From the NCBI GenBank assembly GCA_022615805.1, contig JAKEGO010000066.1, positions 1-11,398 of the forward strand: a stretch of DNA of 11,398 nt, in the 5' to 3' direction. Both the position numbers and the translations under genes were made by a program. Position 1 is the stretch's first letter, and each line of letters starts with the position of its first letter. Shown here piece after piece: positions 1 to 6,022 of the stretch. The notes beneath the pieces were generated by a model, which ran no database searches, was not told the origin of the DNA, and saw only the letters and a list, made by a program, of their open reading frames with translations. Origin of the DNA: Thermoplasmata archaeon. GTDB taxonomy: Archaea; Thermoplasmatota; JAKEGO01.

Positions 1-145
1 ACCTTCGGGTCGCCTTCAGGTACTCTTCATTCGCATCGCTGTAGAATTCGCTCTGGGATCTGGTCAACTTGAACCGCCTGAGCCGTCTGAGGAAACCCGT
101 CGCGTCCTTCTGCTTCAGGACGGGGATGGGCTCTGGATATGCCAT
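1..145 (-). CDS. Small hypothetical protein, 5' part only (runs off the left edge)
   Basis: The reading frame starts at an ATG at 145 and stays open to the window edge, giving 48 residues beginning MAYPEPIPVLKQKDATGF and rich in Arg, Lys and Glu, with no membrane segment. The start is supported by a good ribosome binding site (GGGAGG, 7 bases before the ATG) and a TATA-like box further upstream. Short archaeal proteins opening with a Pro-rich 'PIPxLKxKDAxxFLxRL' stretch followed by charged helix are familiar to me as small partners beside toxin-like genes, so an antitoxin role with a downstream toxin outside the window is possible. That is inference from memory of the family style; no domain proves it. 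The C-terminus is not seen. Confidence 0.6.
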   Translation of the reverse strand, partial: MAYPEPIPVLKQKDATGFLRRLRRFKLTRSQSEFYSDANEEYLKATRR

Positions 146-199
146 TCGTTTTCCTCCCATTTATTGGGGACCATATCGTCTTGAGAACATAGTGTAAAG

Positions 200-212
200 G
201 TGTATTTAACCA
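200..212 (-). promoter_or_regulatory. Probable TATA box for the small gene at the left edge
   Basis: On the minus strand the sequence reads GGTTAAATACA, a fair archaeal TATA element. Its centre is about 61 bases before the ATG at 145, which predicts a transcript with a leader of about 35 bases, in keeping with the ribosome binding site present there. Confidence 0.4.
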
Positions 213-289
213 TTTTCTCGGCGATGACGTGTCGTGTTCTATTGACACGACTATGACCTGACACCCCAACCTGACGCAGGAGACGAGGT

Positions 290-660
290 CGGGGAAAACG
301 CGACGTTAAAGGCGTCGCCAGCTTCAGGCCGGGGATACCGGTCGTTCCCAGTCATCTCGATGGTCCCGACCGTTTTGGTCTATACCCATAACAGCCGCAC
401 CCACAGGTATGGCGTCCATCGCAGGGTCACAGGGCGAGCACGACAGCGCCAGGAGCCCTCGTAGATGGCTCGCGGAACCGCGATCTGAACGGGGGAGTCA
501 CCGAAGGAGCGTGCTCGAGTACTGCTGACCGGAGGGATGCCCTGCCCTTCCGGAGGAAAGGATTAGCAACACATCACGGCCTTTTTTTACGGGAAAGGCG
601 ACGCTGGAGCGTCGCGGCTTTAGGGTGGGGAGCCCTCACAATCCCCTCACGATCGATTGA
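290..660 (+). mobile_element. Non-coding stretch, possibly a decayed IS200/IS605-type tnpB 3' end
   Basis: About 500 bases (150-664) carry no convincing gene. The right part ends in a perfect 7-bp hairpin (598-615, GCGACGC/GCGTCGC, loop TGGA) followed at once by GGCTTTAGGGTGGGGAGCC and CTCAC at 616-639. This arrangement resembles the structured right end of IS200/IS605 and IS1341-type elements, where the 3' end of tnpB and its guide RNA scaffold overlap. Upstream, the frame through 395-455 reads roughly GVHRRVTGRARQ, which could be a decayed form of the C-terminal TnpB signature (HRDVxGARN), but it is broken by stops and the match is weak. No left end or intact transposase is present. The alternative is simple intergenic decay with a chance hairpin. 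Confidence 0.3.
598..638 (+). repeat. Perfect hairpin followed by a second GC stem
   Basis: A 7-bp perfect stem with a 4-base loop (598-615) is followed by GGCT...AGCC (616-634), which can form a second short stem. The pair lies 26-67 bases upstream of the DUF2075 start codon. It could be an insertion-sequence end, a terminator-like fold, or part of the DUF2075 leader. No clear TATA box was seen between it and the gene. Confidence 0.45.
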
Positions 661-664
661 AAAC

Positions 665-2584
665 ATGAAGGAAAGTCTTTTAACACATTTTCACATCTTG
701 AAATACGGTGATACCATCCGCCTCTACTCGGGGACCACCGAACAACTGATAGCGGACACGGTGAAGAACCAGATCTCGGAGAAGATGCGGAATGCCTTCT
801 TCCACCATTTCCGTCACTATCCTGCTGCGTCCGAGATCAGTTCATGGCAGAACTCGCTACGTGCCATCTCCCTCGTATTCCGCGAGTCGGACCTGACCGA
901 CCACGGTGTGATCTTGGAGCAACAGCTGCCTTTGACCTCCAAGCGTCTAGACTGTCTGATCTGCGGGCGGGATGACGCCCGTCGCGATAATGCTACCATT
1001 ATCGAGCTGAAACAGTGGGAGCAGTGCAAGCCGGCAGCGGGTGACAACGAGGTGACGACCTACGTCGGCGGCGGGAACAGGGAGGTCCTTCACCCGTCCG
1101 CACAGGTTGGCCAGTACCAGATGTATCTCGAGGATACCCACACAGCGTTCTACGAGACAGATTCTCCTGTTCGACTACAGTCGTGCAGTTATCTGCATAA
1201 TTACAGACAGAGGTCGGGCGATCACCTCTTCGATCCGAAGTTCGCCGAGGTGCTGAGAAAGTACCCCCTGTTCACCGGGGATGATGTCAGCCAGCTCATG
1301 TCCTACCTGAGGGCAAGTCTCGAGGCTGGCGAGGGTCTCGAAGTCCTGAGGCGGATCGAGGACAGCAAGTATCGGCCGAGCAGGAAGCTCATGGACCACG
1401 TCGGGCACCTAATCAAGGGGAAGTCCGAATACGTGCTCCTGGACGAACAGCTGGTGGTTTTCGATAAAGTGCTTTCCTTCGCGAGGGAGGGATTCCACGA
1501 CCGCAGGAAGACCGTCGTCATCGTCAAGGGGGGTCCCGGTACCGGGAAATCGCTCATCGCAATAAACCTGATGGCGGATCTGCTCCTCAAGGGCTACAAT
1601 ACACAGTACGCAACGGGGTCCAAGGCGTTCACCCAGACGCTCAAGAAGGTCATCGGGCCAAAGGGTGCCGTCCAGTTCAAATATTTCAACAGTTATCTCG
1701 ACGCGGAGTATAATTCGGTGGATATCCTCATCTGCGATGAAGCGCACAGGATCCGTGAATACAGTCATAGCATGTACACCCCAAAGTCGAAGAGGACCGA
1801 CATCCATCAGGTCCAAGAGCTCATCGACGCCTCGAAGGTATGCGTGTTCTTCATAGACGACAAGCAGGTCGTGAGACCAAGGGAGATCGGCTCCGTGGAC
1901 CTAATAAGGGAATTCGCGAAGAAGAACGATTGTGCGATATTCGAGTATCAGCTCGAGGCGCAGTTCCGATGCGCGGGCTCGGATGCGTTCGTGAACTGGA
2001 TAAACCACACCTTGGAGATCGAGCGCACCGCGAACGTCCTCTGGGACGAGGACGATGCGTTCGACTTCCAGATATTGGATTCCCCATTCGCCCTCGAGGA
2101 GGCGATCCGGGCGAAGGCCGCTGAAGGCAATACCGCAAGGATGGCCGCCGGGTTCTGCTGGCCGTGGTCGAAGAAGGTCAAGCCGGACGGCACTCTCGTT
2201 GACGATGTCGTCATCAGGGACTTCAGGCGTCCTTGGAACGCCCGGGATGACGTCAGCGGGCTGAACATCAATATACCGAAGTCGAACTACTGGGCATACG
2301 ACCCGAAGGGGATCGATCAGATCGGTTGCATATACACGGCCCAGGGCTTCGAGTTCGATTATATCGGCGTCATCTGGGGTCCCGATCTGGTCTACAGGTT
2401 CGGCAAGGGATGGATCGGCCAGAAGGAGTACTCGCACGATACGGTCGTCAAAGGGAGCAAGGACCGGTTCGTCGATCTCGTCAAGAACACCTACCGGGTA
2501 CTGTTGAGCCGCGGATTGAAGGGCTGTTTTATCCATTTCATGGACAAGGACACGGAGAAGTTCGTGAAGACCAGGATAGAGTGA
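665..2584 (+). CDS. DUF2075 / Schlafen-like nuclease-helicase (superfamily 1 type)
   Basis: This 639-residue protein appears intact. Residues 60-120 carry a probable PD-(D/E)XK nuclease core (RLD with D96, then IIELK with E114 and K116, and a downstream QVGQYQMY helix). A helicase-type ATPase follows: Walker A GGPGTGKS (289-296), DEAH (358-361), motif III FFIDDKQVVRPRE (395-407), motif IV LEAQFR (430-435), motif V TAQGFEFD (558-565) and motif VI RVLLSRG (611-617). These are the marks of DUF2075 proteins, cytosolic NTPases thought to act on nucleic acid and often found in defence islands; the exact substrate is unknown. All key residues are present. The start gives an N-terminus about 18 residues longer than I expect for the family, with no clear ribosome binding site, so a slightly later start is possible. 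It converges on the first methyltransferase fragment, whose stop codon lies 5 bases beyond its own. Confidence 0.88.
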   Translation: MKESLLTHFHILKYGDTIRLYSGTTEQLIADTVKNQISEKMRNAFFHHFRHYPAASEISSWQNSLRAISLVFRESDLTDHGVILEQQLPLTSKRLDCLICGRDDARRDNATIIELKQWEQCKPAAGDNEVTTYVGGGNREVLHPSAQVGQYQMYLEDTHTAFYETDSPVRLQSCSYLHNYRQRSGDHLFDPKFAEVLRKYPLFTGDDVSQLMSYLRASLEAGEGLEVLRRIEDSKYRPSRKLMDHVGHLIKGKSEYVLLDEQLVVFDKVLSFAREGFHDRRKTVVIVKGGPGTGKSLIAINLMADLLLKGYNTQYATGSKAFTQTLKKVIGPKGAVQFKYFNSYLDAEYNSVDILICDEAHRIREYSHSMYTPKSKRTDIHQVQELIDASKVCVFFIDDKQVVRPREIGSVDLIREFAKKNDCAIFEYQLEAQFRCAGSDAFVNWINHTLEIERTANVLWDEDDAFDFQILDSPFALEEAIRAKAAEGNTARMAAGFCWPWSKKVKPDGTLVDDVVIRDFRRPWNARDDVSGLNINIPKSNYWAYDPKGIDQIGCIYTAQGFEFDYIGVIWGPDLVYRFGKGWIGQKEYSHDTVVKGSKDRFVDLVKNTYRVLLSRGLKGCFIHFMDKDTEKFVKTRIE

Positions 2585-2589
2585 ATGGC

Positions 2590-2806
2590 CTACGCCCTCC
2601 TCGCCACCCCCCACATCCCGTCCATCTCCATGGTGAGGTCCGGCAGCCCGTCGAGGTTGCCGCTCGACTGGACGACCTCGAGGCCCGCCTCCTCCAGGAG
2701 CCTGGCTATCGTGTCCTCGGGGTACGCCCTCTGTTCATGGACCTCGTCGAACCTGCGCCATTTGCCTCCTCCGACGTGGAGGAACCCCGTGATGTGGAGG
2801 GTCGCC
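2590..2806 (-). pseudogene. Methyltransferase C-terminal fragment, copy 1
   Basis: Read on the minus strand, this segment encodes about 71 residues from ATLHITGFLHVGGGKWRRF to the terminal VARRA and a TAG stop. It matches residues 186-256 of the intact methyltransferase at 5806-6576. There is no start codon in a useful place and no SAM-binding part, so it is a headless fragment. In the 150 bases 2605-2754, my hand alignment finds 14 differences from the intact gene (5821-5970) and only 2 from copy 2 (4692-4841), with no gaps. Homology stops sharply on the left just before the DUF2075 stop codon and on the right about 7 bases from the AbiEii stop codon, so both edges look like recombination junctions. 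Confidence 0.85.
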
Positions 2807-2812
2807 TTTTTA

Positions 2813-3547
2813 CTATTGGACGACCAGGGCCTTGAACCTCTCGACTATCTCCCTGGCCTCGGGCAATCCCACGCGGTACATCGCGGCCGCGTCCGCGGAG
2901 CCGTGGATTGCGTCCAGCATTTCCTCCAGGAACGGGTGCCTCTCCATCTCACTGCCGATGAGGTCGAGGTCGAAGCCCTCCGACCTCTGCGAGAAGAGGA
3001 GGGCCAGGATGTCGGCCCGGTCCTTGACCAGTTTGCCCGTCTCCCATCCACGGTCCGTGCTCTTCCCGTTAGAGAGCCGCCAGTTCCTGTCCCATGCGGC
3101 CTTCATCTTCATCAGGAGGAGCAGGGATGGCGTGGGGACCGGGACGGGAATGCCGTCCATATCCATCCGGACCGTGTTGTCGTCGAGGAGCCTGAAGGGG
3201 AGATCCTCCTTCGTGCCCTCGTACAGGCTCGGGGTCTCGCGGGTGGCGAAATCGACGTTCAACAGGCCTCTCCCGACGGGCTTGGCGACCGACTTCCCCT
3301 GGCCGTCCTGATAGCGCTCCCATCGGAATCCGCGGGCATCGACGAGGTGGCTCGTCAGCGATGACCGGGTGCGGCTGCTGGTGACGAGGTCGATGTCGAG
3401 CGAACCGTAGTACGGGTTGTATGTGTAGACCGCCCATCCACCGATCAGGACGGTGGGGGGGCGGTCCATCGGTTCGCGCTCGGCCGTCCATTGGAAGATG
3501 GCCTTGACCTCTTCACGGGATGCCCTCACCAGATCAGAGATTGGCAT
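2813..3547 (-). CDS. AbiEii-like nucleotidyltransferase (type IV toxin candidate)
   Basis: The 244-residue protein has the nucleotidyltransferase signature: LIGGWAVY (34-41), then SLDIDLV with D51 and D53, and a later VDF (D99) that fits the third metal ligand. Downstream come the KMKA helix (147-150) and KLVKDRADIL (172-181), both typical of the AbiEii/DUF1814 group. Such proteins are the toxin half of AbiE systems, which modify nucleic acid such as tRNA ends and stop growth. The ATG overlaps the end of the upstream AbiEi-like gene by 14 bases, so the two are translationally coupled, antitoxin first. The stop TAG lies 7 bases from methyltransferase fragment 1. The catalytic residues are all present, so it should be active; family assignment is strong, substrate unknown. 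Confidence 0.8.
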   Translation of the reverse strand: MPISDLVRASREEVKAIFQWTAEREPMDRPPTVLIGGWAVYTYNPYYGSLDIDLVTSSRTRSSLTSHLVDARGFRWERYQDGQGKSVAKPVGRGLLNVDFATRETPSLYEGTKEDLPFRLLDDNTVRMDMDGIPVPVPTPSLLLLMKMKAAWDRNWRLSNGKSTDRGWETGKLVKDRADILALLFSQRSEGFDLDLIGSEMERHPFLEEMLDAIHGSADAAAMYRVGLPEAREIVERFKALVVQ

Positions 3548-4502
3548 ATCGCTCTACCATCCTGCGGGCGAGGTCCCTCCCCTGGTACCCGAAGCCTGCC
3601 AGATCCAGCAACGTCTGCGATGGGCTGGTCACGAGGATGCCGTCGACATCCTTCGCCTGCGAGAGGACGTCCCTGTCTGGGCGGTGGAAGACGACGCGAA
3701 TGCCATCGCCTGTGCCGAGGTCCCGGGCGATCCCGTCGGCCTGGGGCCTGCTATTGGCGTAGCAATATATCGCATCGTGTCGGGTGCCGTGTCCCACGAA
3801 CAGCGTTGCCGACGTGAAGGCGGTGAAGGGCACCTTCGCGTCGTCGTCGAAGGACATGGACGAGATCTCCCTGGCCACGTCGAACGGGTCCTTGGATGGC
3901 GACGGATGCTCGACGATCCGAAGGTCGTCGAACGGACGCTCCCAGGCGACGGCGTCGAGCAACCTGTTCGCATCGGCGAGCTCGACGATATGGCCTCTCT
4001 GGACGACGATCCCTCTCGAGATGAGCCGTTTGACCGTCCGATGCGCCCAACCATAGGACACCCCTTCTGAGAGCGCGATGTGGCGGATCGAGCATCTCCT
4101 CTCCCTGAGCAGCCTTGAGGATACCCTCCAGGCCTTCTCAGATGTGAGCGTCCCCTGCGGTCCCTTCGTGCCATGAGGGATGGTGAGATATTGTGGGAGC
4201 ACGATCGTCTCCATGCCGATCCGCTCTGCGATGTCCATGATGTTCTGGGGAACGACCTTTGCAGCGAGGACGAAACGAGCGTTCTCTCCGAGCGCCCTCT
4301 GGAAGAGCGCAAGGTGGGCAAGTTCCTCGGCCGAAGCCCTGTTCGCGACCTCGACGACTACCTTTCCATCATCGCCATCAAGGACCAGGTCTGGTCTGAC
4401 CCCTAGACCAAGGTCTGGTTCGATCAGGAACTCCGGCTTGTACCGGAGACGGAGGTAGGAAGATATGACATCATCGAGTTCGGAGGACTTCTCCGGCAGC
4501 AT
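3534..4502 (-). CDS. AbiEi-like antitoxin/regulator with a nuclease-like N-terminal domain
   Basis: This 322-residue protein is the first gene of a two-gene operon with the nucleotidyltransferase. Residues 120-175 look like a winged helix-turn-helix (RHIALSEGVSYGWAHRTVKR, then LISRGIV), and the C-terminus (VTSPSQTLLDLAG near 291-303) resembles the AbiEi C-terminal domain that holds the toxin in check. The first ~110 residues are different: RPDLVLDGDDGKVVVEVANR (36-55) has the layout of a PD-(D/E)XK fold with D38 and E51, but the lysine expected at 53 is Ala/Asn, so this part is probably non-catalytic or DNA-binding only. The start ATG fits a leaderless transcript: a TATA box lies 26-33 bases upstream inside an array of palindromes, consistent with self-repression. 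Family call is moderate, the N-terminal fold is inference. Confidence 0.72.
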   Translation of the reverse strand: MLPEKSSELDDVISSYLRLRYKPEFLIEPDLGLGVRPDLVLDGDDGKVVVEVANRASAEELAHLALFQRALGENARFVLAAKVVPQNIMDIAERIGMETIVLPQYLTIPHGTKGPQGTLTSEKAWRVSSRLLRERRCSIRHIALSEGVSYGWAHRTVKRLISRGIVVQRGHIVELADANRLLDAVAWERPFDDLRIVEHPSPSKDPFDVAREISSMSFDDDAKVPFTAFTSATLFVGHGTRHDAIYCYANSRPQADGIARDLGTGDGIRVVFHRPDRDVLSQAKDVDGILVTSPSQTLLDLAGFGYQGRDLARRMVERYANL

Positions 4503-4507
4503 ACACG

Positions 4508-4590
4508 TATCATTATCTCGTGATAGTATTTAAATGTATCAGTGATACGTATCACTAAATGGTGATAATATTTATAACTATCAGTGATAG
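4508..4590 (-). promoter_or_regulatory. Operator array and promoter of the AbiE-like operon
   Basis: The 83 bases hold several TATCA/TGATA dyads: GTATCAGTGATAC (4536-4548), TATCAC-6-GTGATA (4550-4567), CTATCAGTGATAG (4578-4590) and a looser TATC...GATA pair (4514-4525). The minus-strand TATA box ATTTAAAT (4528-4535) is embedded between them, 26-33 bases before the ATG at 4502, predicting a leaderless mRNA. The likely reading is that the AbiEi-like protein binds these sites and blocks access of the basal factors. A second TATA-like element, TTTATAA (4571-4577), points the other way and would start transcription near an ATG at 4601. Confidence 0.7.
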
Positions 4591-4600
4591 AAAGTTCTTG

Positions 4601-4676
4601 ATGGTCATCGAACAGGTCGAATGCGCCGGGATTGATATATGGAAGGCCGACAGGTCTTCGGCATGGAGACAGTTGC
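4601..4676 (+). pseudogene. Possible truncated divergent gene start
   Basis: An ATG at 4601 lies about 27 bases after the plus-strand TATA-like element at 4571-4577, the spacing expected for a leaderless gene. It opens a frame beginning MVIEQVECAGIDIWKADRSS, but after about 25 codons the frame runs into the opposite strand of methyltransferase fragment 2 and has no further sensible content. It could be the head of a gene cut off by the junction. It is short and unrecognised, so chance cannot be excluded. Confidence 0.25.
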
Positions 4677-4853
4677 CTACGCTCCCCTCCCCACCCCCCA
4701 CATCCCGTCCATCTCCATGGCGAGGTCCGGCAGCCCGTCGAGGTTGCCGCTCGACAGGACGACCTCGAGGCCCGCCTCCTCCAGGAGCCTGGCTATCGTG
4801 TCCTCGGGGTACGCCCTCTGTTCATGGACCTCGTCGAACCTCAGCCACCTGCC
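4677..4853 (-). pseudogene. Methyltransferase C-terminal fragment, copy 2
   Basis: Minus-strand reading gives about 58 residues from GRWLRFDEVHEQRAYPEDT to the TAG stop, equal to residues ~199-256 of the methyltransferase at 5806-6576. The core 4692-4841 differs from fragment 1 (2605-2754) at only two of 150 positions in my hand alignment, without gaps, so the two fragments share a recent common source. Homology at the upstream end (beyond 4842) breaks off earlier than in fragment 1, where the protein still matches weakly (GRWLR against GKWRR). No start codon, ribosome site or SAM-binding part belongs to it. The stretch 4854-5033 to its right shows no gene I can support. Confidence 0.82.
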
Positions 4854-5033
4854 TTCCCAGCGCATCCCTCGTGCTTTTAGAGTTCCCCCCCCGGATGCGG
4901 GTCTCCCGGAGCGCCATGCGGGTGCCTGACTCCGGGTCCCTATGGGTGTCCAAGTCGATTTCGCGGTCCGGTTCTGGCCACGTGCGGTCGGCTCTGCTGG
5001 GGGTTCCCATTCCCACCAGGTACTTGATCGGGT

Positions 5034-5366
5034 TCAGTATCCGAACAACCTGTCGTATCTCTTGTGGTCTATCCATTCGAGGATGACGGCGAGGATGTTC
5101 ACGTTATCGCCTTTTACGTAATAGAGCATGCGCCAGCCCGATGGCAGTTCGTACTTCCAGAGGTTGTCAAGGTTTCGGTACGCTCTGGGGAACTGTCTCT
5201 TCGGGATCTGGATTCCGCAGAACGGGTCCCTCTTGAGGGCATCGAAGGCTTTGTTCAGTGCCTTCAGGAGCGCATCCTCGCCTTTCGATCGCTTCAATTC
5301 CTCGTAAGCGTCATGAACCTTCGCATTATCGAAGATGACTGTAATGCTCTTCCCCTTGTGTGGCAC
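5034..5366 (-). CDS. RelE/ParE-superfamily toxin-like protein
   Basis: The 110-residue basic protein shows the small RelE-like fold: an N-terminal strand (ITVIFDNAKVHDAYEEL), two helices with KALNKAFDALKRDPFCG, then the conserved core IPKRQFP (54-60), DNLWKYELPSGWRMLYYV (67-84) and the end strand ILEWIDHKRYDRLF (95-108). This pattern is a familiar archaeal branch of the RelE/YoeB toxins, which cleave mRNA on the ribosome, although the catalytic residues of this branch are not certain to me. The GTG start is chosen because AGGAG lies 7 bases before it. It begins 18 bases after the stop of a small winged-helix-like gene, its probable antitoxin, and so is the second gene of that operon. Confidence 0.75.
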   Translation of the reverse strand: MPHKGKSITVIFDNAKVHDAYEELKRSKGEDALLKALNKAFDALKRDPFCGIQIPKRQFPRAYRNLDNLWKYELPSGWRMLYYVKGDNVNILAVILEWIDHKRYDRLFGY

Positions 5367-5384
5367 GTTGGGACTCCTGGATGA

Positions 5385-5669
5385 TCACCTGATGATCAGG
5401 TGTTTCTTCTTCAGCATCTCCCTCACGAAGTCGGGATCCCAGATCCAGCAGAGCTTCCCCTCGCTGTCCTCTGCGATCTTGCCGGAATGGAGCAGGTATT
5501 CCACGGTGACCCGGAAGGTCTGGTACTGGGGCCTTCTCGGCAGGGACTTCCATAGCGCCGTTCTCCTGTGCTCTCCGCTGTTCTCCTGGATATGCTTCTC
5601 GATCATCAGCACGGTGTCGAGGTTCGGCATGTGGATGCTATTGTAATTGAATGCATACATTGTCTTCAC
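5385..5669 (-). CDS. Small winged-helix-like protein, probable antitoxin partner of the RelE-like toxin
   Basis: From the GTG at 5669 the product has 94 residues; ATGs at 5660 and 5630 are alternative starts. The conserved-looking part begins near MPNLDTVLM (residue 14), and I kept the longest form because none of the starts has a strong ribosome site. Residues 39-65 (LWKSLPRRPQYQTFRV, then EYLLHSGKI) look like a small helix-turn-helix with a wing (GKLCWIW), a type I associate with archaeal genes beside RelE-like toxins. It would bind the toxin and repress the operon. The stop lies 18 bases before the toxin GTG, and a perfect 17-base palindrome covers the end of this gene. The role is inferred from context. 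Confidence 0.62.
   Translation of the reverse strand: MKTMYAFNYNSIHMPNLDTVLMIEKHIQENSGEHRRTALWKSLPRRPQYQTFRVTVEYLLHSGKIAEDSEGKLCWIWDPDFVREMLKKKHLIIR
5386..5402 (-). repeat. Perfect palindrome at the antitoxin/toxin gene junction
   Basis: CACCTGATGATCAGGTG has two 8-base arms around one central base. It spans the last codons of the small winged-helix gene, about 14 bases before the toxin ribosome binding site. In mRNA it could form a hairpin only with a strained loop; as DNA it is a candidate dimer-binding site. Either could tune toxin output. Confidence 0.5.
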
Positions 5670-5726
5670 GTATTCAGCGCTTTTTTCGCATTTGCTCGAT
5701 CATCCGCATAGCCTTCTAAGGTCGCT

Positions 5727-5748
5727 TTTATTGTATAGATATATACAA
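5727..5748 (-). promoter_or_regulatory. Promoter and inverted-repeat operator of the RelE-like operon
   Basis: TTGTATA-4-TATACAA (5731-5748) is a perfect 7-base inverted repeat and contains an A/T-rich element (TGTATATATC on the minus strand) that can serve as a TATA box. Transcription would start near 5705-5715, leaving a leader of some 40 bases before the earliest start codon at 5669. A symmetric site on the TATA box fits autorepression by the antitoxin or the complex. Confidence 0.55.
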
Positions 5749-5805
5749 CGAACTTGTTAAAATAATTTGTGGTACGAACGAGTCCTTCCTTCCCGTTTCA
5801 GTGGC

Positions 5806-6022
5806 CTACGCCCTCCTCGCCACCCACCACATCCTGTCGATCTCCATGGTGAGGTCCGCCAGCCCATCGAGGTTGCCGCTCGACTGGACGACCTCGAATC
5901 CCGACTCCTCCAGGAGCCTGGCTATTGTGTCCTCCGGGTACGCCCGCTGTCTGTGGACCTCGTCGAACCTGCGCCATTTGCCTCCACCGACGTGGAGGAA
6001 CCCCGTGATGTGCAGGGAGGCG
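5806..6022 (-). repeat. Direct repeat, copy 3 (3' end of the intact methyltransferase gene)
   Basis: This is the in-gene copy of the repeat also seen at 2590-2806 and 4677-4853, all on the same strand. The similarity begins with TGGCCTACGC-like sequence (TTGCCTACGC in copy 2), just beyond the stop codon, in all three copies. Copy 3 is the most diverged: 14 differences from copy 1 in 150 bases (5821-5970 against 2605-2754). Confidence 0.85.

Noticed and set aside
2585..3364. Plus-strand open frames after the DUF2075 gene
   Set aside because: They read the opposite strand of fragment 1 and of the AbiEii-like gene, and have no protein-like pattern.
5030..5050. A T-arm-like stretch suggesting a tRNA
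   Set aside because: GGTTCAGTATCC lacks the invariant pattern and no acceptor, D or anticodon stem can be drawn; it also lies at the end of the toxin gene.
4822..5076. 84-residue minus-strand open frame between fragment 2 and the toxin gene
   Set aside because: It overlaps both the toxin gene and fragment 2 in other frames, has no ribosome site and no recognisable feature.
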